Below, one piece after another: positions 4,615-6,879 of a stretch of 6,879 nt of DNA. Below the pieces are notes generated by a model. It was not told where the DNA came from. It saw nothing but the letters and a program-made list of their open reading frames with translations, and searched no databases. The stretch covers positions 1 through 6,879 of the forward strand of contig JBHIBA010000255.1 in the NCBI GenBank assembly GCA_046758845.1, given 5' to 3'. How positions within the stretch are numbered: the first letter of the stretch is position 1; each line of letters opens with the position of its first letter. Both the position numbers and the translations under genes were made by a program. Source of the DNA: JBHIBA01 sp046758845. Its GTDB lineage: Bacteria; UBA8248; JACPRG01; G963555815.

Positions 4615-5607
4615 ATGAAGTTCGGTGTTTCTCCGTGCCAGGAAAAGATCCGCTGGAACGACACCGTTGAGCAGTCCGTCAAGGCGGAGCAATGGGGCTA
4701 CGACTCCCTGTGGGTCCAGGAACACCACAGCGTGGAGGAGGGATATTACCCCTCCCCGTTTGTGGCCCTGGCCGCCATCGCCGCCCATACCAAAACGGTC
4801 AAGCTCGGGACGAGCGTCCTGATCGTCCCCTTCTATCACCCCTTCCACATCGCTGAAGACGCGACGATGCTGGACGTGATCTCCGGCGGCCGGTGCATCC
4901 TGGGCCTGGGCGTGGGATACCGGGCGGATGAGTTCGCCCTGTTCAATGTCTCCGTCAAGCAGCGGGGGGGCAGGACGGAGGAGGGGACGCAGATTATCCG
5001 GGAGCTTTGGGCCAAAGACCGCGCCACTTTTGAAGGAAAATATTTTCAGCTCAAGGACGCGCAGCTCCTTCCGAAACCGATTCAGAAGCCGCGTCCGCCG
5101 ATCTGGATGGGCGGTTGGACCGAGCCCGCGTGCGACCGTGCGGCGCGCCTGGCGGACGCCTGGTTCCCCGGCCCCACGGCGGACCTGGAAAAGGTGAAGG
5201 CGGCCTACGGGTTCTACAAGAACGCCCTCGGCGCCAGCGATGAAGAAATCCGCTCCCGGGAGTTCCCCATCATGCGGGAGCTATTCTGCTGCAAGAACAT
5301 CGCAGCCGAAAAGGAGGCCCTGGAGCGCCTCCAGCACATGTACATGGAAGATTACGTCAAGTGGGGGCACAAGACGACGGCCACCGGGGAGAAGGACGTC
5401 ACCTTCCAAGGCCTGATGAAGGACCGCTTCATCGTCGGTCCGCCCGAAAAGTGCATCGAGGGCCTCGAAAGATTCATCGACGAGCTGGGCGTCAATCACC
5501 TCATCTTCCGGATGCACTTCCACGTCATGCGCGAGCAGGCGGTGCTCGACTCCATGGAGCTTTTCGCCAAAGAGTGCATCCCCCACCTGAAGAAGAAGTA
5601 CGGGTGA
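4615..5607 (+). CDS. LLM-class flavin-dependent oxidoreductase (luciferase-like)
   Basis: This 330-residue cytoplasmic TIM-barrel enzyme of the bacterial luciferase family (PF00296) uses reduced FMN or coenzyme F420 to oxidise or reduce a small substrate. Family motifs appear in order: AEQWGYDSLWVQEHH (24-38), KLGTSVLIVPFYHP (63-76), the ISGGRCILGLGVGYR stretch (89-103), RTEEGTQIIRELW (120-132), and PRPPIWMGGW (159-168) followed by the ARLADAWFP segment (177-185). The length is typical. The ATG has AGGAG about 10 bases upstream (4600-4604). It follows the aldolase by 95 bases on the same strand and probably shares its transcript, although a hairpin sits at the junction. Monooxygenase or F420-dependent dehydrogenase activity cannot be separated by reading, and the substrate is unknown. 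Confidence 0.93.
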   Translation: MKFGVSPCQEKIRWNDTVEQSVKAEQWGYDSLWVQEHHSVEEGYYPSPFVALAAIAAHTKTVKLGTSVLIVPFYHPFHIAEDATMLDVISGGRCILGLGVGYRADEFALFNVSVKQRGGRTEEGTQIIRELWAKDRATFEGKYFQLKDAQLLPKPIQKPRPPIWMGGWTEPACDRAARLADAWFPGPTADLEKVKAAYGFYKNALGASDEEIRSREFPIMRELFCCKNIAAEKEALERLQHMYMEDYVKWGHKTTATGEKDVTFQGLMKDRFIVGPPEKCIEGLERFIDELGVNHLIFRMHFHVMREQAVLDSMELFAKECIPHLKKKYG

Positions 5608-5912
5608 CGCCAGACTCGGTTTGCGCCCTTCAGCCGCTGCCTCAGGGTCGGCGAGAGGCGGGGGAATGCTGGCCGGCGTCAGGTCAATTTTGCGCCGAAG
5701 CCCCCATATCGCTTCATTGGAAAGGAAGGTTCAGGAACCCCCGTCCCGCGGATCAGGCGAGGAAAGAGATGCGTAGTGGTGTCCCGGCCGGGGGAAGGAT
5801 CACCCCTCGCGTTGCGAGGGGTCTACCGAGAAGAGCGTTCCCCGCAAGAAAAAGTTTCGCCATCTGAATACATCATCACAATCGTTTAATCCGTAGCGAA
5901 GGAGGGACGCAA
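5608..5912. other. Spacer between LLM and SDR genes
   Basis: This 305-base stretch has no credible gene; the plus frame 5361-5867 that crosses it is a shadow of the LLM gene. It contains a GTAG-footed hairpin element (5773-5826) and, from about 5846, an AT-richer leader ending in a strong AAGGAGGG ribosome site (5899-5906) for the SDR gene. TTTAAT at 5885-5890 resembles a -10 box but lies too close to the ribosome site and has no -35 partner. Whether the SDR is transcribed from upstream or from its own promoter cannot be decided. Confidence 0.65.
5773..5826. repeat. GTAG-footed hairpin element (REP-like)
   Basis: ACCCCTCGC (5802-5810) and GCGAGGGGT (5814-5822) form a perfect 9-bp stem with a GTT loop. 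It is followed directly by CTAC (5823-5826), which is GTAG at the 5' foot when read on the minus strand. A second GTAG (5773-5776) lies on the plus strand ahead of a weaker fold (TCCC with GGGA, flanked by GGTG/CACC), so the pair faces inward like the one at 2159-2270. No T-run follows the strong hairpin, which argues against a simple terminator for the LLM gene. Confidence 0.6.
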
Positions 5913-6665
5913 ATGGGAGGCAGACTGGACGGAAAGGTGGCTTTCATCACGGGCTCGGCTCAGGGGATCGGCTGGGTGTACGCCGAGGCGATGGCCAAAG
6001 AAGGCGCGAAAGTCGTCGTCAACGACATCATGGACTGCGAGGCCCCGGCCAAAAAGCTCCGCGATTCCGGCGGCGAGGCCGTGGGCATCCAGGCGGACGT
6101 CACGGACCTGGCCGCAATGGAGGCCGCCGCGAAAAAGGCGGTGGAGGCCTTCGGGCGGGTGGATGTCCTCGTCAATAACGCGGCCGTTTTCGCGGGGATC
6201 AAGAGGTCCTCCTTCTTAGACATCCCGATGCAGGAATGGGACCGGGTCATCAAGGTCAACATCACGGGCACCTACGTCCCCATCCGGGCCTTCGCGCCCG
6301 AGATGAAGGAGCAGAAGCACGGGAAGATCGTCAACATTTCCTCCGCCGTCGTTTTTACGGGGATTCCGGACTTCCTTCACTACACCGCCTCCAAGGCGGC
6401 GGTGATCGGAATGACGCGCGCCATCGCACGGGAGCTCGGTCCGCACGGAATCACCATCAACGCCGTGGCCCCCGGCTACATCATGGCCCCCTCGAACCTG
6501 GGCAATCCCAAGTCCGTGGATGAGTTCAACATCTCCCGGCGCTGTATTCAGCGGACCGGATACCCCGAAGACATCGTGGGCACTGTCCTCTATATGGCCT
6601 CCCCTGACAGCGACTTCGTCACCGGCCAGACTATCCTCGTGGACGGCGGGATCGTGTTTGACTAA
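5913..6665 (+). CDS. SDR-family NAD(P)-dependent oxidoreductase (classical, FabG-like)
   Basis: This complete 250-residue cytoplasmic short-chain dehydrogenase/reductase has a Rossmann fold and interconverts an alcohol and a ketone. The cofactor motif TGSAQGIG is at 13-20 and NNAA at 88-91. The catalytic set is N116, S144, Y157 and K161 (YTASK). D38 closes the second beta strand (VVVNDI), a position where an acidic residue usually favours NAD over NADP. The APGYI segment (186-190) and the C-terminal TGQTILVDGGI (237-247) are standard for classical SDRs. ATG at 5913 has AAGGAGGG about 7 bases upstream. It lies 305 bases after the LLM gene on the same strand. FabG-like sequence does not prove fatty-acid synthesis; with these neighbours a catabolic dehydrogenase is more likely. 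Confidence 0.95.
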   Translation: MGGRLDGKVAFITGSAQGIGWVYAEAMAKEGAKVVVNDIMDCEAPAKKLRDSGGEAVGIQADVTDLAAMEAAAKKAVEAFGRVDVLVNNAAVFAGIKRSSFLDIPMQEWDRVIKVNITGTYVPIRAFAPEMKEQKHGKIVNISSAVVFTGIPDFLHYTASKAAVIGMTRAIARELGPHGITINAVAPGYIMAPSNLGNPKSVDEFNISRRCIQRTGYPEDIVGTVLYMASPDSDFVTGQTILVDGGIVFD

Positions 6666-6683
6666 AGGTTAAAGATTCCTGGT

Positions 6684-6705
6684 GGGACATTTTGAAAACT
6701 GTCCC
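6684..6705. repeat. GGGACA/TGTCCC hairpin after the SDR gene
   Basis: GGGACA (6684-6689) pairs with TGTCCC (6700-6705) around TTTTGAAAAC, 18 bases past the SDR stop, followed by two C-runs (6703-6708 and 6712-6718). Related GGGGACA...TGTCCC units are, to my recollection, common dispersed repeats in some proteobacterial genomes; this cannot be confirmed from one window. Confidence 0.4.
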
Positions 6706-6731
6706 CCCAGACCCCCCCGAAAACTTTTGAC

Positions 6732-6755
6732 GGCCCGGCACTGCGTGGCCGGGCC
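6732..6755 (+). terminator. Probable intrinsic terminator of the SDR transcript
   Basis: GGCCCGGC (6732-6739) and GCCGGGCC (6748-6755) form a perfect 8-bp GC stem with an 8-base loop. It is preceded by the A-rich GAAAACTTTTGA and followed by TGCTTTGGGTT. The T-tract is short and interrupted, so termination may be partial, but stem strength and position after the SDR gene fit a transcript end. Confidence 0.5.
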
Positions 6756-6879
6756 TGCTTTGGGTTGGATGTAGGGTTGGGCAGGCCGATTGTCTTAGTC
6801 CCTTCGATGGCCGGTGTTCCCTCGGCTTCGCTCGGGACATGCTTTGGCCGGATACCCGTCTGCGAAAGAGGGCAGCGCC

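Noticed and set aside
5802..5822. Intrinsic terminator of the LLM gene
   Set aside because: The stem is strong, but the following bases are CTACCGAG with no T-run and the hairpin is nearly 200 bases past the stop; the GTAG-footed repeat reading fits better.
5361..5867. 168-residue plus-strand open frame running out of the LLM gene
   Set aside because: It is out of frame with the well-supported LLM protein, and the tail crosses the hairpin element.
5862..5890. Promoter for the SDR gene around TTTAAT
   Set aside because: No acceptable -35 box at 16-18 bases, and transcription would begin almost at the ribosome binding site.

Overview
The window is GC-rich bacterial chromosome with strongly GC-biased third codon positions, Shine-Dalgarno sites and sigma70-like promoters. 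No gene identifies the lineage. The mix of a CUT1 sugar-type ABC transporter, an LLM-class flavin oxidoreductase, an SDR, a DapA-like aldolase and a cyclase-family hydrolase, with hairpin repeats between genes, suggests an environmental, metabolically versatile bacterium. I infer a proteobacterial or related uncultured group from style only.

Region by region: (1) 1-1169 holds the 3' part of one CUT1 permease gene and a complete second permease, overlapping by 4 bases. The binding protein and ATPase are not in the window. (2) 1170-1336 is a spacer with a pair of inverted GTAG-footed hairpins resembling REP elements. (3) 1337-1744 is msrB, a methionine-R-sulfoxide reductase. (4) 1844-2035 on the minus strand encodes a 63-residue two-helix membrane protein with its own promoter. 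(5) 2036-2552 has no convincing gene. It holds a 224-bp non-coding insertion with 13-bp terminal inverted repeats and an 8-bp imperfect target duplication, abutting the small gene's promoter, and then several hairpins. (6) 2553-3305 (minus) is a cyclase-family (PF04199) metal hydrolase, divergent across 278 bases from a plus-strand series: DapA-like aldolase (3584-4519), LLM flavin oxidoreductase (4615-5607) and SDR (5913-6665). (7) 6666-6879 is a hairpin-rich 3' spacer with a probable terminator.

The four enzymes from 2553 to 6665 could form a small catabolic module: flavin-dependent oxygenation, NAD(P)-dependent oxidation, hydrolysis of a cyclic amide or ester or a formamide, and Schiff-base retro-aldol cleavage. 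This is inference from gene types and proximity; the substrate cannot be read from the sequence. The aldolase has the Schiff-base lysine but lacks the residues that define true lysine-pathway dihydrodipicolinate synthase.

The least explained content is intergenic: at least three separate spacers contain hairpins with GTAG at the 5' foot, and one pair shows compensatory base changes. No transposase is visible in the window.
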